From: Mytilus galloprovincialis | Taxonomy: Eukaryota; Mollusca; Bivalvia; Mytilida; Mytilidae | Length of the DNA stretch: 64,000 nt | Reading direction: 5' to 3' | NCBI RefSeq assembly: GCF_965363235.1 | Contig: NC_134838.1 | Location: 10,882,441 to 10,946,440, forward strand | Part shown: in pieces, positions 1 to 11,825 of the stretch | Position numbering within the stretch: the stretch's first letter is position 1 | Layout: every line of letters begins with the position of its first letter | Translations under genes and position numbers: made by a program | The notes under the pieces: model-generated | What the model was told of the DNA's origin: nothing | Seen by the model: only the letters and a program-made list of their open reading frames with translations | Database searches by the model: none

Positions 1-718
1 AACTGCCGTAAATTTATAAAACACCATTCCACGGAGATTACATGCTTAACAAATCTCTACAGGTTTCAAGTTTGTTCTGTTTTCTAGACTTATATGAATC
101 GAACAAAATGACCTTTGATATATGCACAAATAGTTGTATTGACGCTTAAAACAAATTTAACTCATTTGATGCCATTTATACTGCTGAATATTTTGTCATG
201 AGTGAGTATTTTACTTGTTAACGGAAATTACACGTTTTCGGGGGACACATTAATACGGCTGTATAACCACTATCGTTGTTAAATATGTACCTAACTTTAT
301 AAAAATAAAAAAATATAGATGGAAAACAAATATAAAAACCTCATCTAGGAGTATACAAAGGCACAACTAAATAACACGAAGTCGTGAGTTTCGTCCTGCT
401 AATGTAGGAATGTCCATATTTAGACTTTCAACCATAATTGAGACCTGCACAGGCGCATTTATTGACACAAATATAAGATTTTTTTTGTGGTAAATATCGA
501 GGGATATTATACAAAAAAAAACAAATGCTTATAGTCATTGAAATATCACGTTATAAGAGTTCAAAGATCTGAGACATTTGAGCTCCTTCATCTGGGCGCT
601 TTACCGGAGAAGCAGCATATACCGCCATCTTGAATTGTACAATCCCAGTAAATAATTGGTCTAGTTATTTGCCCAAATCTGCAAATTTTGTGACAGATTT
701 GAAATTTATTGGTGACCC

Positions 719-720
<2 letters not shown>
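1..720. other. AT-rich intergenic, no gene seen
   Basis: No ORF of substance, splice-framed exon or recognisable repeat was seen. The open frames that overlap the next feature are products of the TA repeat. Confidence 0.6.
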
Positions 721-721
<1 letters not shown>

Positions 722-793
<72 letters not shown>

Positions 794-846
794 AGATATA
801 TATAGATATATATATATATATGTATAGATATATATAGATATATATA
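722..846. repeat. (TA)n microsatellite with TAGA-type variant tail
   Basis: A pure TA run of about 65 bases is followed by interrupted units containing tatagata. It creates spurious Tyr/Ile-rich open frames on both strands. Confidence 0.95.
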
Positions 847-1735
847 TAAAAAGAAAACATTATCGAAAATGTTTTACCAAATACCACATATTTGTGCTTT
901 TAGAATTAACTTTTCAAATAAGCTTTTTAACGGGAGATAACTCTTTAAGTACAAAATTTATACTGAACATATACGAAAACTTTTATTTTTTACAAGTAGC
1001 AAGAAAACAAGTTCGGTGACACTATTTGTTCTTTTTATTCTCTTAAAATATATTTTAAAACCTGTCTTGTCATATTCTATTTCAAAATTCTGTCTCACAG
1101 ATTTCTTTTTATGCACAAAAATGTGTGTTTTTTTTTTTTTTTTTTTTTAATTTTGAATGATTCGTACCTTGAAAAAAAAACACAGTGGCCTATATCATTT
1201 TTTGGAAAAAAGCATAGTAAGATCTTGATTTTCAGAAAATCCTGTAATTTTTTTCTATATCCCTGAATTACCTTAATCGAGTTATTAATATTAAACAGCG
1301 GTATTCTACTGTTGCCTTTATTAAACTTATTTACCCAGCTAATTACAACTATTCGCACCCGCTTTAAAATTGAACTCCCATTCTTGATCTGTTTTCAATT
1401 ATGCTAAACTAATCATTACCCAAAAAATAGTTAATGAAAGATAAACATAAGACAATCTTAATAAATATGCTGAAAAATTACCAAGCAATCACGCAGATAT
1501 ACTCAACTTACCTCTGGAGATTTATTTTGACTCCTAGTATGTTTCTACAAAAATTTATGATCTCTAAATACAATTTAAGCACTAACAAAACTTGCGTGTC
1601 CATCCTTTTGTCAGAAACTACTTTGTCAATTGTAAGTCAATTGTAATCAAGCTTCTGATCATATAATAAAAAAAGATGAGGTATAAAATAATCCATTATT
1701 CCTGATTGACTAATTTAAAAATTGGATTGATGGTA
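847..1735. other. AT-rich intergenic, no gene seen
   Basis: Nothing recognisable beyond a T-run near 1128-1149. Confidence 0.55.
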
Positions 1736-1739
1736 GGAA

Positions 1740-2043
1740 CGCACTCTAGAAACAACCTTTTACTTAAATAGATATATACAAAGCTATGTTGGCTTTGAGA
1801 ATATATAGCCTTGCTGCATTGACGACTCTTTCTCAAATTAACACAATCAGACCTGGAATGGTTTTCATAGTAATAAATTGGGCTATAAAACCTAGTAAAC
1901 CCACCCTTCTTGCATGTGGATAGTAAATTTGATAGAGAGGCGACAGATACAGGCGCTACTAAATCGATGTTATATAGAGATTGAAAGCTAATAATTGGGA
2001 AGCTGACATCATTCTTTTGTCGTAATATTTTGTACTCAACCAA
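1740..2043 (-). pseudogene. Decayed PLE reverse transcriptase C-terminal fragment
   Basis: The minus strand reads through a fragment that aligns by eye with the C-terminal part of the PLE protein at 47.2-48.5 kb. A YDKR motif lies in an adjacent frame. It is followed by VSFPIISF (compare FSFPIVNY) and then FTRFY...SRSDCVNLRKS (compare FTKFY...SSTCRLLIRS). The stretch that normally lies between these blocks is missing and the frame is disturbed, so this is an old internally deleted relic. No catalytic region remains. It could be chance similarity, but two motif blocks in the right order argue against that. Confidence 0.45.
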
Positions 2044-2227
2044 GCTTCATTGTCAATTTCTATATGTTAGTTAACAGTATTTTTTGTATTTTTTATTTGA
2101 AGTTCGATGGGATGAATGCGTTCAACATAGCCTTTGATTTTGTTAGTCAGAGAACATTATCTGTATAGCGGAAAAATAATTTCAAGAACAACTCTAGCTT
2201 TTAGTTTGTAATCCAGATTTGGTTTTT

Positions 2228-2290
2228 TTCTCAGTCGATTTATGACTTTTGAACAGGGGTTCACTACTGTTGCCTTTATTTCTTTTAGTT
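2228..2290 (+). repeat. PLE-type 3' tail fragment
   Basis: It contains the signature block ending in tactactgttgcctttattt-like sequence (here cactactgttgcctttattt). The same block closes many copies in this window, such as 19.7, 32.4, 44.6 and 56.3 kb. I infer that it is the end of a PLE 3' untranslated region. Confidence 0.6.
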
Positions 2291-4590
2291 GTCACATAGA
2301 CGTTTCTTTATGAAGTAAGCCTCATATGAATAAATGAACAAGTCGGCAAAAAAAAGAGGAGCACAGTGGGTTTTTTTTTATCAGAATGCCGTTTGTTTGA
2401 TGTAAAAGTGTCCTCTAAAGGTAAAAAATATATTGTCAGTTTCAGCGATTTTCGTTGTTGTTGGAATCAGAGTGAATTATTTACAAAGTACGATATACAT
2501 CCCCCCTTAGACAAGATATGCGTATCTACGTTGGCCATTCTGTTTAATGATGAAGAAAAAAATGCGGAAACATTTTTTCAATAAATAGGGAGATACTTGT
2601 GTACAGTGTAGAAAAGTCAAATGTGTTAATACTACTAGTATTACAACATGCTAGTTGTTTAATGCTAGTTGTTTACTTTACTCTACCATATCTCTGGAAT
2701 ATGTTAGTACCCGTATCTGATTGACGCCGCCTCTAAAACAGGTACCTCCACAATCACTTTCAAGCCCATCTTTAATTGCTGGCAAAAGTGATGTTGATAA
2801 TAAGAAAAGAGGCTTAGTGTAACACCTGTGACCCAGCAATACGATTGTTTGTAATGAATTCTGATATCCAACACATTGTCACATGATAACAGGGTTATTC
2901 AGTCTCATTAATAATACTTCCGCATTAAAAAACTTCTTTAATTGTGACATTAACACCATAGTTTACTTAATAGATAGAATGGTCAAGCGGTGGTTAATAA
3001 TAAAAAAAATAATCCATGCCTACACCGGGCTCATGGTGTCTATTAAAAAAATTACCGTTTATCCGTTGTAATTATAATGCATATTCTATTAAAGAAATCG
3101 ACAAGTAATATTGCCCTGTTTAATGAAACACAGCAAAGCCATTATGACATTATTTCTGTGACTCATCAATAATTATGTTGCGTCATGGTGGAAATATATA
3201 CCGAATATTAATTTTTTTTAGGGGGGAGGTAATAGAGTAACATTTTACATTTACAGAAACAATATTCCTAAATGAGTTTAAACAAAGACTTTCTTTCTTA
3301 TCTCGTGTTTACAATGTTATTTCACATAAATTAAAATCATCACTGACACACAAAAATCAGTAATATTAAGATTAAGTCACGATTTTTCCATAACTGCTTA
3401 TAGATATTTACCCTATTGCAGATATTTAGGTCTCGTGAAAGTAACAGGGCAAATATGAAATATGCATTCATAAATCTGTGAATAGTAATTGTTTGCAACT
3501 ACCCAAATTAGTTATTGCATGTGAGACTATTTGTCTTTGAATTTTTCTCTCTCTCTTTGAGAGAAACTTTAAACGATTGTAATTAGCAAAGATGTTGTAT
3601 TTTAATTAAAACTAGCACTTAACATAAACAGACAAATACATCAATTACCCGCAAAAAACTTGAAACTCTTAAAATTGATTTATTTTATAATTAAAAAAAA
3701 CAAACTGCGACATCGTGGTTTCGTATGTTAGGTTTACCAAGAAAATATATTTCCCATAAATGAGAGAGAATAAAAAAAAACATGACAAAGGAGATTTCAT
3801 TGTTATCTTGTTTGGTTCATGTGTTACTTTTGACTAATTCACCTCAGGCGACCATTCTTACAATGTTTTCTTTTCTGAAACAAAAGTTACATGAGTTATG
3901 AGTAGTGAAAAAAGACAAAATTGATAGACTACAATATATCAAGTGCATTTGTTTACGCTTGTAAAACTATGAATCGTGCAAAAAATAAACACTGTAACAG
4001 AAAAAAGTTATCACACTCGTCGTTTCATGTTTTATGAGAAACAAAAACAGTTTGAAAGTCAAATCAATTGTTCAGTTACTGTAGACAAAATCTTAAATAC
4101 CCAAAAAGAAAGTCAAAACCCGGTGTGTATAATATGTTCAGGGCTTTAAAAACATAAGTGTTTTCCAAACGCCTTTTAATTTTCACAGCAAAAGTCAGAT
4201 TTTACACAACATTTTATAAAGTAATTTCATAAAATTCATTCATATCAAAGGGGTTTACTACCCCTCCCCCTCAATGTATAGACTACACATGGTTCTAATA
4301 CCAGCGACCTGATGATACTCATTAGATGAAGCCCTTGAATTATAAAATGTTAGCCCGAATGTTTTTATTGAGTCAATTAATTTTGTATTGCTTAATATGA
4401 TTCCTAATGTTTACGTATCCATAAAAGTAAATATATGGTATTCGTTTCTGAGACAGCAACATAATGACTCAAAAAATCAAAATACATATTATTACCAGTA
4501 ACTTCTATCCCACCAGACAATCACAGTAGCTTTTAATAGATATTATAGTGTCATTTGGATAATAGCTATTTTGAAAGTCTTCTTACTTTT
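2291..4590. other. AT-rich intergenic, no gene seen
   Basis: Several short open frames occur but none has splice context, motif content or unusual composition. A short TCTC/GAGA inverted stretch lies near 3547-3566. Confidence 0.5.
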
Positions 4591-4665
4591 GTAGCCATGG
4601 CGTTGTCAGTTTATTTTCGAATTACGAGGTTGACTGTCCCTTTGATATCTTTTGTCACTCTTTTG
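4591..4665 (+). repeat. PLE 3' terminal fragment
   Basis: It matches the end of the PLE copy at 63.66-63.74 kb (atggcgttgtcagtttattt ... ttgatatcttttgtc), in plus orientation. Only the terminal ~75 bp remain, as expected for a severely 5'-truncated copy. Confidence 0.6.
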
Positions 4666-4692
4666 TATGGATTTAAAACCTATCTATAAAAA

Positions 4693-4835
4693 TAAGATGT
4701 GGTATGATTGTCAATAACACAACTTAAGTGACTTAAGGACCATCAAACTAACCGCTATGGGTCACCGTACGACCTTCAAAAATGAACAAAACCAATACCG
4801 AATAATCAGATATAAAATGAAAAATGTAAAACAAT
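4693..4835 (+). repeat. Dispersed repeat, aagatgtggtatgattg family
   Basis: It shares the opening aagatgtg.tatgattg and the later block gtcaccg.ac.accttca with the copy at 34.4-34.6 kb. The structural class is unknown. It appears non-coding. Confidence 0.6.
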
Positions 4836-4990
4836 TTGTACATTGTTTTTTTCTATCTTTAAGCTCAACTTTTGTGTTTATTTCCTTGTATAATGAAAAG
4901 TCTTTGTCACTAAATGGATCAATCAAAATTAATTCAAAACAAATCGGTATAAGGTCCTCAAGAATGGAGGTCACTAATACATCGATGTAG

Positions 4991-5735
4991 CAGTTAATTT
5001 AAACAACATAATGTAATTTTGGCATCACCGTGTAATCATTTATTGTATAATTATATATATAAATGAAAAAATATAATATGTGTTAGATATGAATTATGAT
5101 AATTTATCATAAACCGGTGCCCATTTCACAGTGCTTATTGTTCCTCGTATGGACAATGTATACATGCTACCTGCAATGCTTTTCGTATACATTCCTAATT
5201 CCTTCCTTTACATTTTATTTATGAAATGAAAAGGAGGTTGATGGAAAATGGGTTGGACCTACTGATTTGACTGGGTCAATGGAAGGCGTTCGTGCGTTAA
5301 ATGGGACATATCAATGTAATCTTTTAGGTCTATATTGTCGAACAATTTGTACATGGAAAAGTGGAATATAAATGTCCACTTTCTGTATAATCGTAGTACT
5401 ATATCACACGAATAAAAGGTCGCTCAAAACTCTAGACCAGCACACAAATTTCGGTATTTCCTTACTTCCTCAATTTGTCCCTTCGATATTTGATACACGA
5501 AAGCGTTTAAACAGGATGTCCCATGCCAGTATTCAAATAATAAAAGGAGGAACTTTTAATATTGTGGAGAGGGGAGGCAGAATGAGTTTTTGTGGATTAA
5601 GTATTATCTATATCGTATTTGTAAGTGGTGTTTATTAGGGGCTGGTGTCATATGGTATGTTGAACCCAATGGAAAACATCTCTATTGCCAAGTCCTGATT
5701 GTAAATGAAAAAAGTCGTTCATTTATACATGGGTA
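4991..5735. other. Intergenic, no gene supported
   Basis: An open frame of 88 codons at 5372-5638 has no motif, splice or homolog support in the window. Confidence 0.4.
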
Positions 5736-6262
5736 AAAGAGGGGCGAAAGATACCAGAGGGACAATCGAACTCATAGATTGAAAATAAACAGACAACGCC
5801 ATGGCTTAAAAATTAAGACAAACAGACAGATAAAAGTACAGAAGACACAGCATAGAAAACTAAAGACTAAGCAACACGAACCCTATCAAAAACTGGAGGT
5901 GATCTCAGGTACCCTGGAAGGATAAGCAGATCCTGCTCCACATGTGGCACCCGTCGTGTTGCTTATGTTGTTACAAATCCAGTAAAAAGTATAATTCGGA
6001 AGGTCACATTCGTAAAATGGAAGGATATTGTAGTTACGACATAAGGAACATATCCGATATCATCTGTGAAACGGTTATTCCATAACGGTCAAACAACTTG
6101 TGATGGCGTCCGTAAAATTTAGATGGGGTGATTTTTACTTCACCATTTGGAACTCTTGGTTAAATAGCTTCCTTGTGAGCAGCAATCCTCTATCAAGAAA
6201 ACCACGATAGGAAATACAATCCGATAGGAAATACAATCCCGGGAATATCATATCAATTGTAA
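5736..6262 (-). pseudogene. 5'-truncated PLE: RT C-terminus plus 3' end
   Basis: On the minus strand this reads DFLDRGLLLTRKLFNQ, then KFYGRHHKLFDRYGITVSQM. These are the conserved C-terminal blocks after the palm domain in the other PLE copies here. They are followed by a non-coding tail containing the cttatccttccagggtacct region and ending in atctttcgcccctcttt. It is a close relative of the copy at 63.1-63.75 kb. A 15-16 bp tandem duplication (ataggaaatacaatcc) disrupts the frame at its 5' end. The catalytic YxDD region is absent. Confidence 0.75.
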
Positions 6263-6744
6263 AAGGAAAGGTCGAATCTCAGACGGCCTAGTCGATTTTT
6301 TAAATCATCTTTCATTGCTAAACTTTTATCATTCATTCGTTAATTTCCTAATTTGTGTTGATGTTAATTACAGCAATGTATTATACAACGAAACAGCATC
6401 GTACAATTTTCACTTTTAATTTTATCTACATAACATAAAAAAACTTGAAACACGAATAATTATGCAATACCTTTATCATTTTAAATACTAATATAAAGAA
6501 TCATAGTTCATATTAATACACTCTATGTCATATTTCTTCACTTCTTTTAATTCAAAATCATGGAATTACCATGTTATCACAATCATTTTCCTACTGGTAA
6601 ATTTTTCTGTTATATAACTCCAACAAGGCCTTGGAGGGACAAACCAAAATTTAAAAAAATACCACCACCATGAAACATGAATAGAACCATACAAGAAGTA
6701 CAGACATACAAGTATTAAAAAAAAAGTGAATCACAAAAAAATAC

Positions 6745-6965
6745 TGAACTCCAAGGAAAATTCAAAACGGAAAGTCCCTTATCAAATGGCAAAATCAAAT
6801 GACGAAACACAACAAATGAATGAACAACAACTGTCATATTCCTGACTTTGTACAGGCCTTTTCAAATGTAGAAAATGGTGGTTTGAACCTTGTTTTATAG
6901 CGCTTAACCTATTAATTGTATGACAGTCGCATCAAATTCCATTATATTTACAACATCTTCCATAT
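6745..6965 (+). repeat. Dispersed repeat family R2
   Basis: Shared blocks include aaacggaaagtccc.tatca, cctgact..gtacaggc, tttcaaatgtagaaaatggt and gacagtcgcatcaaattcc. Relatives lie at 8580-8690, 15255-15470, 19825-20065 (inverted) and 37600-37830. It appears non-coding. Confidence 0.7.
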
Positions 6966-7280
6966 TAAAATACCACATCATGCAGCAATATACCTAATGT
7001 ATTCTTCTCATGTCCACACTTAAACATAATATAAAACGTAACAAACAAGAGTAACACGTGATGTAAAATAACATTAGGTAGCTATAAAACATCAGATGTA
7101 ATAATTTCATTTGATTTCAAAGCAGAACTTTTCGAAAGGTTAGTAGCTTATATTTGTTTTATACTTGTGAGGTGGCGGGGCATACTTTTGACAAATTACA
7201 TTTTAAGTCAGATAAATATACTGAACAAATAACATTTATTAATTGAGGAAAGTAACACATTGGCTTATGACTCATAGACA

Positions 7281-7812
7281 ACAGAGTCATACCAGGTCTA
7301 GATTTTGTATATACGCCAGCCGTGCGTTTCGTCTACAAAAGACTCATCAGTGACGCTCGAATCCAAAAAAGTTAAAAAGGTCAAATAAAGTTAGTACGAA
7401 GCTGAAGAGCAATGAGGACCAAAATTCCTAAAAGTTTTGCCAAATCCAGCTAAGGTAATCTATGCCTGAGGTAGAAAAGTCTTTGTATTTCAAAAATTCT
7501 AAATTTTGTAAACAGTTAATTTATAAATATAACCATATCAATGATAATTCATGTCAGCACAACAAGTGCTGACTACTGGGCTGGTGATACCCTCGGGGAA
7601 ATAAATCTCCACCAGCAGTGGCATCGACCAAGTGATTGTAAATAATCTCATCATAGATACCAGGACTAAATTTTGTATTTACGCCAGACGCGCGTTTCGT
7701 CTACAAAAGACTCATTAGTGACGCTCGAATCCAAAAAAGTTAAAAAGCCAAATAAAGTACGAAGTTGAAGAGCAATGAGGACCAAAATTCCTAAAACTTT
7801 TGCCAAATACAA
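7281..7812 (-). repeat. Retrozyme-like tandem array A (about 1.4 units of ~368 bp)
   Basis: Two consecutive units are 368 bp apart. Each begins with the ccaggactaaattttgtat / acgccagacg segment. The first also has the conserved gactactgggctggtgatac ... ccaccagcagtggcatcgac segment, which can fold because CTGGG/CCCAG and CTGGTG/CACCAG are complementary. Read on the minus strand, each unit carries a hammerhead-like core (7313-7358 and 7681-7726). The second has CTAATGA instead of CTGATGA. The array stops in mid-unit at about 7812. Confidence 0.8.
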
Positions 7813-7965
7813 AGCATTCTCAATGTATTCTTGCGGATAGTAAGAACAATCAAAATTGAAAGCGGCGAACTAATTGATTAGAACGTGTTCTTCTCATTTT
7901 GATCCGAATGATTTCTTAATTAAATTAATTTTTGTATTAACCAAATGTTTTACAATAGTTATCAA

Positions 7966-8575
7966 AAGTACCAGGATTATAATTTTATACGCCAGACGCG
8001 CGTTTCGTCTACATAAGACTCATCAGTGACGCTCAGATCAAAATAGTTAAAAAGCCAAATCAATACAAAGTTGAAGAGCATTGAGGATCCAAAATTCCAA
8101 AAAGTTGTGCCAAATACGGCTAAGGTAATCTACTCCTGGGGTAAGAAAATCCTTAGTTTTTCGAAAAATTCAAGGTTTTGTAAACAAAAAATTTATAAAA
8201 ATGACCATATAATTGATATTCATGTCAACACCGAAGTGCTGACTACTGGGCTGGTGATACCCTCGGGGACGAAACGTCCACCAGCAGTGGCATCGACCCA
8301 GTGGTGTAAATAGTTATCAAAAGTACCAGGGTTATAATTTTATATGCCAGACGCGAGTTTCGTCTACATAAGACTCATCAGTGACGCTCAGATCAAAATA
8401 GCTAAAAAGCCAAATCAATACAAAGTTGAAGAGCATTGAGGATCCAAAATTACAAAAAGTTGTGCCAAATACTGCTAAGGTAATCTACTCCTGGGGTAAG
8501 AAAATCCTTAGTTTTTCGAAAAATTCAAGGTTTTGTAAACAGAAAATTTATAAAAATGACCATATAATTGATATT
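7966..8575 (-). repeat. Retrozyme-like tandem array B (about 1.7 units of ~355 bp)
   Basis: A second subfamily of the same repeat opens with ttatcaaaagtaccagg.tt. The units are 355 bp apart. Hammerhead-like cores read on the minus strand at 7989-8034 and 8345-8390: CTGATGA, then a GTC/GAC stem, then GAAA or GAAAC. The second unit ends part-way and abuts an R2 fragment. The two open frames covering these units are repeat artefacts and are nearly identical to each other. Confidence 0.85.
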
Positions 8576-8690
8576 CATTACAACAAAGTCCCTAATCAAA
8601 TGGCAAAATTAAATGATAAAACACATAAAACGAATGGACAACAGCTGTAATATTAGTACTTGGTACAGGCATTTTCAAATGTAGAAAATT
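8576..8690 (+). repeat. R2 family fragment
   Basis: It contains aaagtccctaatcaaatggc and the gtacaggcattttcaaatgt block. Confidence 0.65.
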
Positions 8691-9017
8691 ACAAAACTAG
8701 ACGATCATGACAAAACAGTAGTAAATACACATAAAAATAAAATTATATAGATATAATTCCAAATAGCAAATATATGTAACAAATGAAGTACAAATCAACT
8801 TAAAAGCAGTAATTTCTGAGCTTCAGTGCTCGAAATTTATAATTTCATAAGGTGCATAAGTCTTTTACATTAGTAGTGCTTAATAATTGTAAAAGTTTTG
8901 TTTTCTAAAATTAATATGCTGTTTTTTTTTCTGGTGCATTTAATAAGGCTTATAATGATATTTTCTTGATATGAAAGTTTTTATTTAACATATGAAATGA
9001 TAAAGAAACAGGACTTT

Positions 9018-9352
9018 TTAGTTTTACTTCTACTTGACAGCCGTTTCCAAAAATAAAATTACATAACAAACCGACAAGCTACTAATGGGACAGTAAATTG
9101 TTATAGGAATCTCTTTATACGTGTTTCTCGTTTCTCGTTTTTTTATTTTATATAGATTAGACCGTTGGTTTTCCCGTTTGAATGGTTTAACACTAGTAAT
9201 TTTGGGGCCCTTTATAGCTTGTTGTTCGGTGTGAGCCAAGGCTCCGTGTTGAAGGCCGTACATTGACCTATAATGGTTTACTTTTATAAATTGTTATTTT
9301 GATGGAGAGTTGTCTCATTGGCACTCACACCACATCTTCCTATATCTGTATT
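9018..9352 (-). repeat. Dispersed repeat family R3
   Basis: On the minus strand it starts with gaagatgtggtgtgagtgcc and continues through gtacggccttcaacacggag and gggccccaaaattactagtg. Copies lie at 11322-11660 (minus) and 52676-52995 (plus). The 77-codon open frame inside it is a repeat artefact. Confidence 0.75.
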
Positions 9353-9764
9353 CAAATAGAGTTAAAATTTGTAATCTCTGAATATTTACCAGAACACACA
9401 TTACTACCTGCTTCCAGTCTATCTCATAAAGCTTACCCCAATCTTATCAAAATCTAGATCTCTTTTTATTCACATTCAATAAATGAACCATCGAGTCGTG
9501 ATAGATATGAAGTTTAGTCAGATTGTGTTAACCAATGTTTTTAACAATTATACATAACATCTTGTACGTTTTTTTTCACGAACTTATATTCCATTTATCA
9601 TTGTTTTGAGACTTAGGCATCATTAGAAACCCAAACGGAAAACTATAAAAAATAAAGTGAGGAGAAAGTTGCTGTCAGACCAACAACAAAGAGCGCAGTG
9701 CACAATAAATATTTACAAACATAATTAAAGATTTGATGACATAAAACCAATTAAAAACTGGAGA
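9353..9764. other. Intergenic, nothing recognised
   Basis: AT-rich, with no motif, repeat or exon-like sequence seen. Confidence 0.4.
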
Positions 9765-9960
9765 ATTAAGGCAATAGTAGTACACCGCTGTTCAAACGTC
9801 ATAAATCGATTGAAAAAAAAAAACAAATCCGGGTTACAAACTTAAACCGAGGGAAACACGTGAACTATAAAAGTAAAACAACGAAACAACAGAAAAGCTT
9901 AAGTGCGACAAAAAAAAAACGACTATGCAACATTCATAGAAACGAACTTTCATATAACAA
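9765..9960 (-). repeat. PLE-type 3' tail
   Basis: It is the reverse complement of the common tail: aaggcaatagtagtacaccg, then ataaatcgattg, then the gagggaaacacgtg block. Orientation is minus. Confidence 0.65.
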
Positions 9961-10106
9961 ATTCAACCAGAATTATCACTTCTCAAATTGTGTAGATATT
10001 TTAGAATATTTATTCTGAATGAATATGTACCATCTTTTGGTAAATAAGTCAATGTTTAACCAATGCTTAACAGATGATCTTCTAATACAGTGCTTATTTT
10101 CTAAAT

Positions 10107-10663
10107 GCCTTAAATAAAGGCAACAGTAGTATACTGATATTCAAAACTCATAAATCAATGGACAAAAAACAAAATCGGGGTAACAAACTAAAACTGAGGA
10201 AAACGCATTAAATATAGGAGGAGAACAACGACACAACATAAAAATGTAACACACAGAGAAACGGACTAAGCATTAGACAAAATCCTATGAGAATAAAAAA
10301 TATAACATCAAAACCAAATACAAAAATTTGGAATAGATAAGTACCGTGACATGTCTTTCAGTAATGTGAATTCACACTCAAAAATGAGAGAAAACAAACG
10401 ACACAACGGAAACACAACGTTAAAATGTAACACACACTGTAACGAACTATATTATAACAATGGTCATATTCCTGACTTGGTACAGGACATTTTAAAAAGA
10501 AAAAATGGTGGGTTAAACCTGGTTTTGTGGCATGCCAAGCCTCTCTCTTTTATGGCCATGTGAAATATAACATTAAAATGACAACACAACATTACAGGAC
10601 TACAATATGAATAAACAGGAAAACACAATTGACAACGAAACACACGAATAATAGTTAACAAAA
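10107..10663 (-). repeat. Non-autonomous PLE-derived composite, tail portion
   Basis: Read on the minus strand, this runs from the middle of the composite through the block gtcacggtacttatctattcc-like sequence to the terminal cagtatactactgttgcctt. It is collinear with 31966-32500 on the plus strand and continues directly into the hammerhead-like segment 10664-10960. The open frames here are repeat artefacts. Confidence 0.75.
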
Positions 10664-10960
10664 GGCAACAAGTTTAAAATTTTAATACGCCAGAAGTGCA
10701 TTTTGTCCACACAAGACTTACTAGTCGCTAGTGACGCCCATATACAAAAGTTTGAAAGCCGAAACAAGTACAAAGTTGAACAGCATCGAGGACCAACAGT
10801 TAAAAAAGTTGTGCCAAAAACGGCCAGGGTTTTCTATTAGGTACCAGAACATCCCTATTATTTAGAATAATTTATACTTTTGCAAACAGTAAATTTTATA
10901 AAATGACTATATATATCAATTTTATAAAATGACTATATATGTCATTTTTTTTTGTCATTT
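10664..10960 (-). repeat. Hammerhead-like 5' segment of the PLE composite (decayed)
   Basis: It carries acgccagaagtgcattttgt and a GTCTTGTGTGGAC stem region read on the minus strand. The conserved CTGATGA core is disrupted, because a small local duplication around cgctagtgacgc and tactagtcg breaks it. It is joined to the tail at the same place as in the copies at 31.9 and 41.1 kb. A short tandem duplication of ttttataaaatgactatata lies near 10895-10940. Confidence 0.6.
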
Positions 10961-11321
10961 TTTATTTATACGGATCTTGTCTGTACACCAGCTTTGATTA
11001 TTTGTAATATCTTCACTTATTCTTACAACATTTGTATAAACTTCAAGATTATAAAAAAAACCGGTTTTTTTCTTAAGTGAACATTGATTGGTTAAATATT
11101 TCTCAGTCATGTCCTGTTTTTGAATTTGTTTGTTAGCTTTTTGGTCATGAATGTTTGTCTCTAATATTTAATTAACTGTGCATTTGTATTCAGATATCGC
11201 AGATCAAATTTATTCGTTCATTGTTTAATCATACGTTTTTTGATTGAGTTAAGTCTGCCAATTGATATTTTATCGTATGTTTTTCTTTGTTGTGATGTTA
11301 TGCTATTGTTTCAGAAAAAGG

Positions 11322-11660
11322 GAGAAGGTTTGGATCCATTAAAACGTTTAATCCCGCTGCAAATGTTTGCACCTGTCCTAAGTCAGGAATCTGATGTACA
11401 GTAGTTGTCGTTTGTTTATGTAATATATACATGTTTCTCGTTTCTCGTTTTGTTTATATAGATTAGACCGTTGGTTTTCCCGTTTGAATGGTTCTACACT
11501 AGTAATTTTGGGGCCCTTTATAGCTTGTTGTTCGGTGTGAGCTAAGGCTCCGTGTTGAAGGCCGTACTTTAACCTATAATGGTTTACTTTTTAAATTGTT
11601 ATTTGTATGGAGAGTTGTCTCATTGGCACTCACACCACATCTTCCTATATCTATATACAA
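11322..11660 (-). repeat. Dispersed repeat family R3
   Basis: A longer copy than that at 9.0 kb. It retains the distal block gcacctgtcctaagtcagga next to the ccgttggttttcccgtttga block. Confidence 0.75.
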
Positions 11661-11825
11661 AAGATATACATGATAAAACCGAAGTATTAACTAATTACAG
11701 GAAACAACTGAAATACATTACATAACCCGACAAATTGCAACACAAAAAAAGACACATCCGAATAAGTTAAAACCTCAACGCCAAGTGACGTCATATTAGA
11801 AATTGTAAAAAATTACAAAAAATAT

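Noticed and set aside
588..887. Open frames through the TA repeat
   Set aside because: They are Tyr/Ile runs created by (TA)n on both strands.
7313..7358. Claim that the hammerhead-like units are active ribozymes
   Set aside because: Core and stems II and III fit, but stem I pairing next to the core is not visible, so activity cannot be claimed from sequence alone.
8071..8650. Two similar 74-80 codon open frames as a duplicated gene
   Set aside because: They are the same segment of the tandem repeat unit read twice.
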